Origin: Trachythela sp. YZ-2020
Lineage: Eukaryota; Cnidaria; Anthozoa; Malacalcyonacea; Clavulariidae
Length of the DNA: 64,000 bases
Direction: 5' to 3'
NCBI GenBank assembly: GCA_016169945.1
Contig: JADLSH010000367.1
Location: 4,400,001-4,464,000, forward strand
The position numbers were made by a program, and so were the translations under genes. Below the pieces are notes generated by a model. That model ran no database searches, was not told where the DNA came from, and saw only the letters and a list, made by a program, of their open reading frames with translations. Below, in pieces: positions 9,577 through 20,899 of the stretch. The stretch's first letter is position 1. Every line of letters begins with the position of its first letter.

Positions 9577-10633
9577 GTAAGTGCATGTGCATGCGGTATT
9601 GATAGTGGTTGTGCATCTTTTGCTATCATTTGCGTGATTTTTCCCCCGAGACTGGATTGAATAGGTGCCTTTCTTAGATCTCATCCCTGAGTGATATTTT
9701 ATCAACTGCCAAACTGAACTGAATACCTCGCGTACTTTGTTGGGTCTTATTTCAAATTATCTGCACATAGGCGTGGGAAGCAACTTCAAGATGGAGGGTT
9801 ACTTCGTCTTAAGGGCACTTCTTTAGTATTCCCAAAAGGCACTTTTCCCATTGTTTTAGCTTGGAAAAAGGGCACTTTCAAGAAAACTTAGGGGGCACGT
9901 GCCCCCAGTGCAAGTTTCATAATTTTCCAATTTAAAAAAAATTCACTGTAGCATAGATTACTCGCCTCGGTCGCAAGCTCTTAAATTCGGAACATTAACC
10001 GAAATAGCTAGTAGATATTGAAATTTACTATTCCGTCTGAAGATCCACTATTCCTTTATGTCTCTGAGGCTAATGTCTGAAAATCAACAAATATAGCAAA
10101 TATTTCTGTTGTCATCAGGGTTATATTTATACATCAAGAATCTATCAAATACGCGCATTGCTCTGTTATATGCATCCTTGCGTTTTGCATTATCTGTTAT
10201 GCGTTATTGCTGGTGCCAGTCTGTCATGTAGCAACAATACCCCTCGTACAACATACTACGTGCATAATACATACCAATAACAATATAAATAGTCATACTA
10301 CAAATTGCTTTATTGGAAACTAATTAGCAATATATAGTTACATTATAAGTTATTATTAAGGCAATTAAGACGTAACTGCTCACAAATAATGTTACTCATG
10401 ATTGATTATCTTGTTCATGACAGTGCATTATCACACAAAGACAGCCAAAAAGGAGATAAATACAGATTATCAAATTTATCATATACAGAACAAGCGGTTC
10501 CATGTGATCATAGGATCGCGAAGTTGAAGGTACAGTATTTATATACGACTACTAAGCCCCAATAAACGATCATAAAACTGTCATGCAAAGCCAAAGGTTG
10601 ATTATTCAAAGTGTGACTCTCGTCGGCTATCAT
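9577..10633. other. Non-coding, minor repeats
   Basis: Contains GGCAC-rich repeated text around 9805-9910 that looks like part of a dispersed repeat, and otherwise AT-rich DNA. No supported gene. Confidence 0.5.
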
Positions 10634-10768
10634 CTAGACTTGCTCCAAGTCTCTCTCGAATGGGGAAAAAATTGGGGTCAATCCAGTTTATACCTCGCCC
10701 TGATCTTATTATAAACTGGATTGACCCCAATTTTTTCCCCATTCGAGAGAGACTTGGAGCAAGTCTAG
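10634..10768. repeat. Perfect foldback hairpin, 59-bp arms
   Basis: Arms at 10634-10692 and 10710-10768 are exact reverse complements around a 17-base loop. CTATCAT occurs immediately outside both ends (10627-10633 and 10769-10775), which looks like a target duplication. Consistent with a very young MITE or foldback element. No coding capacity; open frames across it are palindrome artefacts. Confidence 0.85.
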
Positions 10769-11238
10769 CTATCATCATGCTCTGCTGTGAACTCTCATTA
10801 AATATATTATGCATTCATAATGGTCTCGTGCACACTTTTTTGAAATGACTTATCTGCAGTGGCGGACAAATTTCTCAAAGCCTTTGAATGATAACTGATT
10901 AAATGATATTTTTTACCACAAAAATTACTGTTAATGGACGAAACTGACCATAGACTCTGGAAATAAGCTTCATCTTTATTGTAAACATATTTCGTTGTGT
11001 CCATGCAGACCATGTCGCCCTAAACGCATCTACAAAGCTTACATTGTCATTATTTGCTTGCCAAAGCCGGCGTATAGCCGTAGGCTACGAAGCACTTTAT
11101 AGCTCATTGTCCTAATACCTTGCGTGATTCATTCATGCACAACAAAGGCGCTATAGTTAAACATACTTGGTTATATATAGTTTAGTAATTCCATATTACA
11201 ATATCATTCTTATTTGGATCCAGCGGAACGAAGACTAA

Positions 11239-12380
11239 TGTATGAGTCAATTCCAACTGCGATCATCCCCCCCCGGGCGAACCCCCGGGATTTGACCAGA
11301 GTTTAATTCCGCGCAGGCGGGAATTTGACGCGAACCGTTCCCACCCCGTCGGGCATTTTACTCGTTTCCCGGTTGTGCGAAATTGGTCAGTGGTCGCGCT
11401 CAGAACTTCATAATTGACTAATTTTATTGACTTGAGAAGTTTTCAAGTGGAAATGTGGAAATATATTGCGTAAAGTCCTGCCTTAAAAATGCCTTTGTAT
11501 ATTAAAGTTTGGAACAGCACCAGGGATGTTTACGAGAACAGCTGTAATATGCGTACATAACTTAGCCGTTAATTATGGTGTCAGCAGTTGTTGCTTGAAA
11601 TCAAGAACGGTAGTCAATCTAATTTCACGTTCGTGAATCGTGATGTCAAACAAGAACGGCTGTCACCATCTATAACGGCTCAATTTACTTCCGGGTTGGC
11701 GGCGTCCGTGAATCAAAAACGTCGCTTGCTTATTAAGCTGAGGGTGGTAAAGGGTATTTTCGTGAGCCGTGAATCGCCAATATTAGTTCCCGTGAAATGT
11801 GAAATGACGGATTTTTGTGTCGTGAAACGTGATTTACATCCCTAGCCGTGAGCCGTGATTGCCGGTAATTTTTGTCTGTGAAACGAGAAATGTATTTGAG
11901 GCTGGTAGAACAAAGACAGGACGAGTAGTGAGAAGTGAAGAGCAATGCTTTGGGTGTAACAATTTTACTGCATGCATGTATTTTCTTTATTTTTACATAT
12001 ATCGGTTGGTGTTTTAAAAATTATTTCCATGTTGAGTTTTTATTGGTGAAATTAGTTTCGAAAAGGTAAAAATAATGTAGAAAATAAAACTTACACAGTT
12101 GAAAACGTTTTCTTCAATTTTCTTGAAATGGCTCTCTATTAAAAAGATCAGAACACTCTGCATGTAATACACTATTTCATTCAAACAAAATATAATTAAA
12201 GTCCTAGTCTTCTTCACATACACATTAAGAATTCATATATGGGAATCTTACGAGGCAGATGGGTATTTGACTATGTTTTTTCTACCCGCACCGTGGGGAA
12301 TTTGACGATGGTTTTCACCCACACGGTGGGGAAATTGACCATTTTTTTCCGAAAAGTCGCAGTTGGAATTGACTCATACA
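11239..12380. mobile_element. Non-autonomous TIR element, TAA duplications
   Basis: 24-bp terminal inverted repeats beginning TGTATGAGTCAATTCC (11239-11262 and 12357-12380) bound 1142 bp. TAA flanks both sides (11236-11238, 12381-12383). A 3-bp TWA-type duplication is typical of the PIF/Harbinger superfamily. Subterminal blocks are rich in GGGAATTTGAC-like motifs, and the interior carries reiterated CGTGAAxCGTGA text. No transposase is visible; an 85-codon open frame inside is not convincing. The superfamily assignment is inference from duplication length. Confidence 0.75.
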
Positions 12381-14275
12381 TAACACGAAAAATCGCTTAA
12401 CTTTCTGACATAAACCTAAAATCTCGTACGTTCAAGAGGCCCGCTTCTTATCGATTCAACCAACAACATCCGAGACCAATGGCAAAGTGGCGATCCATAT
12501 ATGTTACTATCTACACAAGAACAGCCGTGGAAAGTTTTTACTCGGTTTCTAAATTATAGCAATGTTCTGGAGCTAGTGGAATAAGTATTGTCTTTACTGA
12601 CCATATCTCTTCGGGAACTTAAAACCGCGTGAGTGTGTTTGATATTCTTACTATATATACTCTTAGTAGTTGGTACATTATGTTACTAGATCAACGCTTA
12701 ACGCATAAACCTAGGAATATTGTTGCATATATAGTCCTATTTGTCAGAAATATTCTCTGTATTCAACTCTATTAGGCCGCGGCACAAATCGTATCGGCCT
12801 TATCATCTAAGTGATATTATGTCTGGTCTCATATATGTGATTGATCATGAATGCCAAAGATATATATTTTACCCTGGTAATAACGAGCACCTAATATATA
12901 AGATAGAAATCTACAAATATAGCCTATAAAGGGAAAATATACCAATATTCTTATTGCGTGCTCATAATTTGGCCTTTTCTGCGTTGGTCTGCGTGACTGT
13001 CCTGCCTCCTCCGCAGGCTCTTCTACACATGTTAATATAGTATATATGTATATAGATCAAATATAAATATCAGTAATATATATATCAGTGGTTCGGAGTG
13101 CGCGGGCACTGCTAGCCTGATAAAGACGCACGCCCGCAACTAAGGACGAGCGCGCAAAGGGAAATAGGAAGGCGAGAAATTGCTCCGCAATTCCTCCCCC
13201 CCCCCCATCTTTCGTTTTCCTCATTAATTATTCTAATTATTCGTTTCCTCGTAAATTATTCGTTTTTTTCGTTTTCCTCGTTAATTATCCGTTTTTTCCT
13301 CAATTATTTGTTAGCAAGCGACTGGGGACGAGGCAGGTGACTGTCATATGATATGAAGCTAATCTGGCTCTCTCATGAAATCTGTCATCAGTTATTTTAT
13401 CTATAATCCCCTACTTTAAATAATAATAGGTACGCTAAGCGTACATGTATCTGCTCATGGTGATGCCACAGTTGCTCTGGGCTTATTGCAAACCATTTCG
13501 AAAAAAACAGCCTGTTTTACAGCCAGCGTTCTGCAGCCATGCAGCGAGTGACTCGAACATGCACCCGCAAACACTATATCGTGATCGGTCAGTATTTGTT
13601 TAGGCGTTGCGTGTTTTTCGCGAGCAGAAAATGTCATTTTGAGGTTCTTTTTTCTCGTTCGTTTCTCCGGTGACCATATCTCAAAATTTGACTATGTATT
13701 CAACGCACTAAGTTCTGATTAAATTCATTGGCTTTTTAAAAAACTACATTGGCGATTTTCAAAAAAAATTCTGAGAATTGAAAACTCAGAATCTCATAAT
13801 GATTTACTTTCTGAAAGAAAGAGTAGGTCACCGACCTTATTTTTCCGCTATCATACCTTCTTTGGCTAAAACTGCCAAGATAAATGATGACGTCATGTCG
13901 CCATGGCAACGCCAAGAGTAAAAAACTTGTGTTCAAATTATTGCTTGATATACGAGAAATAAAGGGCTTACGCAAACATTTTAGTGAATTATCATCTGTG
14001 TATCACATTTTGTAATGCCTAATCCCATGCATGTCTATTTTTATATCTCGTATTTTTATTGTGTTCAACAAATGACTTATTTCTACTTTTAAGAATTGTT
14101 CATCAGTTCGGTGTCGCTATTCTTTACTTTTATTCTACTTGAAACTCCTATTTATTTAGCACTCATTTACTGTTTATATGAGGCCAAGGGAAACAGCATT
14201 ATGAAAAGCTATGAAAAACAAATTATTCTATATTGTTTATTTGTTTGTCTAATGCCGAAATATGAATTAAAATTA
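12381..14275. other. Non-coding stretch
   Basis: AT-rich. Holds a C-rich run near 13195-13206, repeated CGTTTTCCTCGTTAATTAT-like text at 13210-13310 and a single CCTCCTCCGCAGGC block at 13007-13020 that also ends the element at 42815-42969. No gene recognised. Confidence 0.5.
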
Positions 14276-15946
14276 CTACTGTTGAAGTAAAGCTGCTCCT
14301 CTTTTACAAACTAAAGCAACTGCGCCATTTGGATGAGAAACTAGCTGAACATATCCCATCCATTCGCTATGCCCCAAGCATAAACTGTCTATCAGTTCTC
14401 CAGTTTCTGAGAAACTAAAAAGATTGTAGCGGTCTGTTACGCGAGACGTTAAAATAAGAATACGTTTTTTATTGTGATTTATTGCAACCGAAGCAATGAA
14501 TCCATGTCCTTCCGGTATCTGAATTTTGCGTTGTAACACTCCGTTTTCTGTGTAGATATAAACAGCCATCCTGTCTGTGGAAATTATTTTTGTTCCATTA
14601 AAATCTGAGAACCGTATGTTCCCATTACCAGCACGAGATAGTTCGTTGTCGACTTTAAACGAATTCAGCTGAATAGATACGTTCCCAACATACAGGATTT
14701 TCTCATCGTAGTTTAAAATAGCAATCTTCCCGTCCTTGTTTACTGCCATGCGTACTTTTTGCCAAGAAGAGTTTTGAAGGAAAGATAACAGATACTCAAG
14801 TTTTTTGTTTCCATTTTGATCAAAGATAAACAACATAAAACTGCATGATTGATCATTCCATCCTTGAAATGCAGTGATGACGAATAGGTTGTCTTCAGCA
14901 TCGATATCCATCGCAACAATGCGGCATTCTGACACATGCTTTTCTTTGGGAACTTCACATAATGTACGGCTTTCTCCTGAGGGTTTAAAACTTTTAATAG
15001 TATTCTTCCCAAACATCTTTGCAACAATCTCTCTTTTGCTGTTTACAGCAGACAATCCAGGGGAAATTTTACCATCAAATGTAAAATTTGGATACGGTGA
15101 CATAACTTTCACACCAGACCCTTCAAGCTTTTCAACAAGGCGATATTCTCCAAACATGGGATGGTAAATTCTCGACTTGCTTAGCAAAATCGTGGGCCAG
15201 TCATAAATCGCTGGTCGAAAATTCGTGAACTTTCTGGCGAAATCAAACAATAGTTGATTCATTAGGTGAACAGACGAAGCATTGCTATGTCGCTTCGTCT
15301 GATTAAACCGCGACTTTATTCCTCCGTCAATTAGAACGGAAAATATTTCTTGAATAGCTCCGATATCATGAAGCTGTTTGAGGTACAGGAGACAATTGCT
15401 TACGCTTGCGTCTGGGTCTTCCAATTTTTCTAAAATTCTGGCCATTATTCGAACCTGCGACGCTTTAATTCGGTCCTCAGTTGATAACGCCTCGTTGCAG
15501 AATGCTTCGGTGGCTTTCTCACGTGCGAGTTTGAACGATTCTATGGCTGACTTAAAGCGTCCGTTAGAACTTATGTTCAATGAAGTGATGGCATTTATCA
15601 AAGCAATGGCCTCGTTGATAGAAGAATCAGGACCAGTGACAGTGTCTCTGGATGGCATTGCTCCAACTACGGTCGATTCTGCTGTATTCTCATCCAATTT
15701 AAACTGAAGTAGGATCTGATATAGTCCATCGATTCCTTCTTGTAGAAAACAAAGGCTACTCAGTAAATCTTTTCTTGCCAAACCATCCAACTTGCTTTTG
15801 ATGTCGTCAAGTTCGTCGACGATCAAGCGCCGGCATTCTTCGTCCGTGACGTCGCCATCTTTCAAACGTTCCAAAATTTCACTGCGAATCCTGTCCGCCA
15901 AAAAGCCAAATGTAAGTTTCAAAACACCGCATACGATCTCGGACAT
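14276..15946 (-). CDS. Intronless helical + beta-propeller protein, cnidarian-type family
   Basis: 556 aa in one exon. The start chosen is the first ATG (15944-15946, reading MSEIVCG); the open frame extends 9 codons further only through non-ATG codons. No signal peptide. Residues ~1-80 are amphipathic helices with ADRIRSEILERL and DELDDIKSKLDGLARKDLL. Residues ~110-210 form a second helical block with KLAREKATEAF. Residues ~270-556 contain degenerate blade-like repeats (DIDAEDNLFVIT, AVNKDGKIAIL, VAINHNKKRILIL, SHPNGAVALV), as in NHL/six-bladed propellers. I associate this architecture with an expanded coral and anemone family of unknown function; that is memory, not a search. A possible AATAAA lies at 14236-14241 (minus strand), 35 nt past the stop. 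Lack of introns beside intron-rich neighbours hints at retroposed origin (inference). Confidence 0.88.
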   Translation of the reverse strand: MSEIVCGVLKLTFGFLADRIRSEILERLKDGDVTDEECRRLIVDELDDIKSKLDGLARKDLLSSLCFLQEGIDGLYQILLQFKLDENTAESTVVGAMPSRDTVTGPDSSINEAIALINAITSLNISSNGRFKSAIESFKLAREKATEAFCNEALSTEDRIKASQVRIMARILEKLEDPDASVSNCLLYLKQLHDIGAIQEIFSVLIDGGIKSRFNQTKRHSNASSVHLMNQLLFDFARKFTNFRPAIYDWPTILLSKSRIYHPMFGEYRLVEKLEGSGVKVMSPYPNFTFDGKISPGLSAVNSKREIVAKMFGKNTIKSFKPSGESRTLCEVPKEKHVSECRIVAMDIDAEDNLFVITAFQGWNDQSCSFMLFIFDQNGNKKLEYLLSFLQNSSWQKVRMAVNKDGKIAILNYDEKILYVGNVSIQLNSFKVDNELSRAGNGNIRFSDFNGTKIISTDRMAVYIYTENGVLQRKIQIPEGHGFIASVAINHNKKRILILTSRVTDRYNLFSFSETGELIDSLCLGHSEWMGYVQLVSHPNGAVALVCKRGAALLQQ

Positions 15947-17214
15947 CTTGAATCTACTGAAGTATTCAACCAATCAGTGCAGATCCATGAGGCATTTCTA
16001 ATATCTCGAGAAAGTCACAAGATCAGCACATACGTGCATGATCCTGGTTGACATGTTTCTTTGTCTGGTTTTTGAGATTTCAATAATGTTCGGTATGAAA
16101 ATTGATGTATGCATGTTATGCACCATTTAACTCCTTTAGTTCATGAACACATGCAGATATGTAACATTAATCTCGGATAATAAAGTCACTCAACTTTATG
16201 TTGATAGTATATAATGTTGGGTTTCTAATATGAATATAGTGTTTTATTGTTTAAGAGAAATTCATTTCTTTGCCTTGTTTTTAACATTTCAATGTTTGGT
16301 ATGCAAAATGCAAATCCATGTCACGTATCGGCTATCTTTAAAATCAGAGGAGGAATCGTCAGTATACCACAATGCATTGCGCTGGAGTTTTTTTCGAAAT
16401 CAATATTTTTGGCAGGAGCGGCGAGAAAATTGCTGATTGCTGACGCAGCGAGCGAGCCTGCAGCAAGCGAGCAACTCAGCAGTTCTAATTTATATGTAAT
16501 GGCGATTTTAGGTATATTGCATTGGTATTTTAGAAATGAGAGCATGCTTGGGTCATCATCATGATGGTTAAGAACCTCGGAATATACACAATCCCGCACA
16601 GAACGAACTGTTCATTTTACTCTCAGCATTACTTGGAAATCAGTAAAGTTATGATATATCAATGCCCTTAAATCACAAGGTTGATCTGAAAAATGTAAAT
16701 AAACAAGGTTTTACTAGCAACGCCAACGCAAGCAGAAGAAAAGACGACGAGCAAGGCGAGAGTAGCTAAAACAAAGAAATGCAGTGAAGCATGTCGAAGG
16801 AATTTCCATATTAACAACCTCATAAGTAGAATCCTACTAGCTCTTACTCTGCACCTAACCCTGGTGTTACACTCGGTAGAAAGACTGATAGTTAGGCCTG
16901 GTTCAAAAGTCAACCCCTAGCTCTTAAACGCAGATAGACGAGAGATGGTCTAATACAATTTTCATATAAACAATCAACAGTAAATATCAATTCAAAGCAA
17001 TTTATACTACATTTGAACTAATTTTCTAGATCAAACCCTTCCTTCTATTATAACATTTTCGGAGTTACTTGCGCGCTTCAAAGATTTTGTTACACACAGC
17101 GGTGACAGCGCCACCATGAACTTAGAGATATGACCAATAACTTCCACCTCATCTGAAATTTCATTTGGGTGAATGTAAAATATAATTGTATTCGTTTGTA
17201 ATCTGGCAGGTAGA
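15947..17214. other. Non-coding stretch
   Basis: 5' flank of the minus-strand propeller gene, then AT-rich DNA with a short GAGCGAGC-type compound palindrome at 16446-16480. No gene recognised; open frames here lack splice or start support. Confidence 0.5.
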
Positions 17215-17610
17215 CGCTAGGATTAGGGTTAGGATAAGGGTTAGGATAAGGGTTGATGTTAGGATAAGGGTTGAGGCTAGGATTAGGGTTAGGATAAGGG
17301 TTGATGTTAGGATAAGGGTTGAGGCTAGGATTAGGGTTAGGATAAGGGTTGATGTTAGGATAAGGGTTAGGATAAGGGTTGATGTTAGGATAAGGGTTAG
17401 GATAAGGGTTGATGTTAGGATAAGGGTTAGGATAAGGGTTGATGTTAGGATAAGGGTTAGGATAAGGGTTGATGTTAGGATAAGGGTCGAGGCTAGGAAT
17501 AGGGTTAGGATAAGGGTTGAGGGTAGGGTTAGGATAAGGGTTGCGCTTACGATTAAGATTAGGGGTCAGGATTAGGGTCGAGGTTAGGGTCAGGATGAGA
17601 ATTACAGTTA
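17215..17610. repeat. Telomere-like minisatellite, 30-bp higher-order unit
   Basis: Plus-strand G-rich array of degenerate TTAGGG-like hexamers. The core (about 17330-17490) repeats a 30-bp unit made of five hexamers: TTAGGA, TAAGGG, TTGATG, TTAGGA, TAAGGG. The edges are more irregular, with GAGGC variants. The long open frame across it encodes only an Arg-Val-Ile repeat and is an artefact. Origin from an interstitial telomeric repeat is plausible but not shown. Confidence 0.9.
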
Positions 17611-17615
17611 GGATT

Positions 17616-19719
17616 GAGTTTGTATTAACATTTAGTTTGTCGGAAATTGCGCCAAAATTAGGATTGCCAGAATAAGGATTAGTTTAACGGTAGAAATCGC
17701 TGAATACAAAATTGAGGGTGTCAATAAGGAAATTGGCCTAAACTTGTTCGAACGGGGGGAAAATAAAAATAAGAAAAATAGGACAATTAGGACAATTAGG
17801 AACAAGTCGGCATTTATTACTGATAAGTATACTAGTTTTTACTTAGTATTTTCTCATTGAAAATCAGATATTTTTAAAGCTAGGTACGTGTTGAAATTAT
17901 TGTTGTATGTGCATCATATTTCACGGTTTTAATTTTGTTTTCTTTCTACGATGTGCTTTTTTAGTTATATTAATTTACATATGTATTGATCTAATTTTCG
18001 GGTTCATACTCAAGGCGTAAAAATAGCTTTGAAATATGCTGGAAATATACTTTTTGACGGGGAAGGTTAATAAAAATAACATCACTGTATTCATGAAGAG
18101 TTTCTCTTTCAGTTGATACCGAGGAATCAAAAACGACTCCACAAATCAACGAGGGATCGCATTTTGAAAATGGGGTATTTTGTGATATTCATGCTGCTAA
18201 TTAAATATGCAATTAGAGCGCTCTGCTTCGAAAGTGATTTGTTCAAAAACCCCTAGCACATAAACTTTGTGTTTCTAAGCCCAAATTTATATGAATTACC
18301 CATTAATAGGGTAGAGGAAATCATTTAGAAATTTTATAATGTCTTTATTAGGGTCTATACACAGTATGCATAATGTCAATGGTATTACATACTATGTAAA
18401 CAACTCTTTGAGTTTGATACTTTTTGAGATCATATGTAAAAGCCCATTTCAAGGGGCCTTACAAGCAGGTGAGCCCTTCCCAGGTGAGCGCGACTGGCCA
18501 GTCCACCCCTGCACATATAGAATGCACTCTGGTGCTATAGGGATGTTTAGATGAAAATTGGTCATCCAGCAACAAATTTGTTTTGCTTTAAGGTAAAAAC
18601 ATTAAATATCCACAACTCCTTAGATTATTGTCCAATACCCTCAACCTTATTAGTCCATCTCAAAGATACTAAACCTTAAGTCATTTAAAAATAAACTTAT
18701 GTCTATTTTGTAAAAAAATAAACTTATGTCTAATTATTATTATTATGTCTTTTTTAAAATAAACTTATGTCTAATTTATGTCTATTTTGGCTTGGGGTGA
18801 GTTTGTCAAGTTCAGTAACTTTAGATGTTCATTCATCTGCATAACAGTAATGACCGTAAACCAATCTCAGGTGGCTTGGCTGGCTTGTAATAGTCCATGC
18901 ATGTTGTCAGGAAATCTTCATGTAGTTAGCTCTTTTGTAACATTATGTATATGTGCGAAACCGCAATGCATCACAGTATATTGACGTTGTGCAAAGGGGC
19001 CGCGTCAAACACTGATAAAGCAAACATGACTCTAGGGACAAGTATTCCCATTGGGACGAGGTGTATATAGTTGCTACGGCTGGCAGAGCCAAACCCGCAA
19101 ACCGTAGGTTTAATGGCCCCTGTCTGTTTTCTTCGTCGCCATCGTGGCTTTTTGGGGGTGTCACAAACTTACACTTACACTGTCACACAAGTCACCCGCA
19201 CAAAACGGATGCAATTTTCTTGTGTACATCTTAGAATACTTGCGAATTTTGAGTTACGTACTTGTGTTTTAACCAGATCAATAACGCATCAAGGGAACGA
19301 TACGATAAATGCAAGTGCAATACGAACGAGAAACGTACAAATCATGCTGATATTCATCACGCACTATGTAAAATATTCGATATACTTCAGTCTATATGAG
19401 GGTATTATATTTCCAACAACAAACATTGCGCCTTCAAGACTTGACGATCGTAAAGCGCATCGCTCTAAAACATCTATACTCTACAATAGTTTGAGCGAAC
19501 CATACGTAGGTATTTGTTTGTATTTGTGGGAAACTAAAGAGAAAATAGAAATCAGTGTTGAATATAATTCAGACATAAACGCGCAATAACGAGCTCTATT
19601 TATTACAATTAAGATGTTTTTGTTTGTTTGTTTGTTTGATTTTTTTTCTGCATCTCACTCGATTGAAATTAAGGTAGAAGGTTTAGGTGGCGGATATTTC
19701 GAGTGAAATAATATATACA
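17616..19719. other. Non-coding stretch
   Basis: AT-rich, with a short imperfect tandem repeat of AATAAACTTATGTCTA at about 18690-18785. A 172-codon frame at 19071-19589 begins at a non-ATG codon and has no recognisable domain. No supported gene. Confidence 0.45.
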
Positions 19720-20649
19720 ATATTTTTAGACCTGAACGGGAACGGCTGCGAAAAAACATCATTCTCTGTAGAACACGCACTGAGCTGTTCATGTGGTAGA
19801 TATCCTTCGATTAGGCATAACGAACTTCGCGACATTACAGGACAACTCCTCACTGAGGTATGCAGCGGAGTTGGTATTGAACCCACCCTACAGGCTACAG
19901 CCAATAACCAACGAGTGTTTAACTCACAGGACAGCAAATCTCCAAGATGGAGCAAGACTGGATGTTGTTGCAGAGAACTTTTGGGGACGCGACAGGCAAC
20001 GTGCATTTTTTGACGTACGGGTTTTTAACCCTTTTGCACCGAGCAACCGCAATACCTCAATTTCTCAATTGTATAAACAGAATGAACGAGAAAAGAAGAG
20101 AGCGTACGACGAGTGGAGCATGGTTGTTTTTCGCCTTTGGTTTTTTCTACATCGGGAGGTATGGGACCAATTGCCACCGTGGTCTACCGTAGAATCGCTA
20201 CTCTTATATCAGAGAAACAGAAACAACCCTACAGTCGCACTTTGTTCTGGGTCAGATGAAAACTAAGCTTCTCCCTTCTTCGATCCTCCATCATGTGTTT
20301 AAGAGGTGCCCGATCATCACTTCGCAGACCTGCATCCGCTCTATTAGCAGTCATAGCAGAGCCCCAGCCTCGTACCCAGGCGCAAAAAAACTTAAAAATA
20401 GGCACACTACAGTATATTTATATAGATCAGTGATCAAGCGAGCGAGCGCGCGGTGGTGCTTGGGGAGGACGCAGTCGCTTTCCCGTCGCGTCCTCCCCAA
20501 GCACCACAGCGCGCTCGCTCGCTTGATCACTGATCTATATAAATATACTGTAGTGTGCCTATTTTTAAGTTTTTTTGCGCCTGGGTACGAGGCTGGCAGA
20601 GCCCATTGTCTTGGCTACAATTGAGTGTCGAATTCCCGCGACAGAATAG
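19720..20649 (+). pseudogene. Decayed mobile-element ORF with restriction-like endonuclease-type domain
   Basis: Reading across frames gives, in order: a Cys/His segment (VEHALSCSCGRYPSIRHNE), DGARLDVVAENFWG, AFFDVRVFNPFAPSNRN, KKRAYDE, a segment resembling FSPLVFSTSGGMG, and a C-terminal tail ending in a TAG at 20647-20649. I recall this motif order from abundant retroelement-linked proteins in cnidarian genomes; the CxC...H...RHN block followed by ARLD...FDVR resembles the restriction-like endonuclease end of some LINEs (tentative). The copy is broken by frameshifts, an in-frame TGA near 20253 and a 231-bp MITE (20365-20595). No reverse transcriptase is present upstream, so it is 5' truncated. 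Confidence 0.7.
20365..20595. mobile_element. Foldback MITE, Mutator-like 9-bp duplication
   Basis: Long inverted repeats (about 108 bp each, one mismatch) beginning CAGCCTCGTACCCAGG surround a 15-bp loop at 20473-20487. A perfect 9-bp direct repeat GCAGAGCCC flanks it (20356-20364 and 20596-20604). Nine-base duplications and long TIRs are characteristic of Mutator-like elements. It sits inside the decayed endonuclease-like ORF. The GCCTGGGTACGAGG end motif also occurs alone at about 53434-53447. Confidence 0.9.
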
Positions 20650-20790
20650 AACACTCAGTACTTGTTCTTGAGACAAATACATTTTTAAAACATTTCACTA
20701 TAATCTATACATATATATTCTATTATGGAATTCACAAATTTTTAGTTTGAACAATATTAAGTAATTATTAGATATTAGTTTTTAAAGTTT

Positions 20791-20899
20791 TTTAAAAAAT
20801 GCAACTCTAAGTCCTCCGACAGGAATTGAATCTGCGGCACTGCGATTCCGGTGCAGCGCTCTGACCACGTACGAACTGAGCTACAGAGTTCAGTTGCCA
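20791..20899 (-). mobile_element. tRNA-derived SINE, copy 1
   Basis: On the minus strand: a head reading AACTCTGTAGCTCAGTTCG (box A-like), then GAGCGCTGCACCGGAATCGCAG, a box B-like block, and a tail with GAGTTGCATTTTTT. Shares head, anticodon-arm region and tail with the copy at 32085. The anticodon loop lacks U33, so it is not a working tRNA gene. Confidence 0.75.

Noticed and set aside
9771..9890. Possible third exon of the gene starting at 9016
   Set aside because: Phase fits, but the sequence is GGGCAC-rich repeat text and ends in a stop without a polyadenylation signal nearby.
17186..17575. 129-codon frame encoding Arg-Ile-Arg-Val repeats
   Set aside because: Product of reading the telomere-like minisatellite; no start context or non-repeat sequence.
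19071..19589. 172-codon open frame
   Set aside because: Starts at a non-ATG codon, no domain, no splice signals, biased composition; most likely chance.
20256..20624. 122-codon frame across the foldback MITE
   Set aside because: It crosses a palindromic transposon and the shifted frame of a decayed mobile-element ORF.
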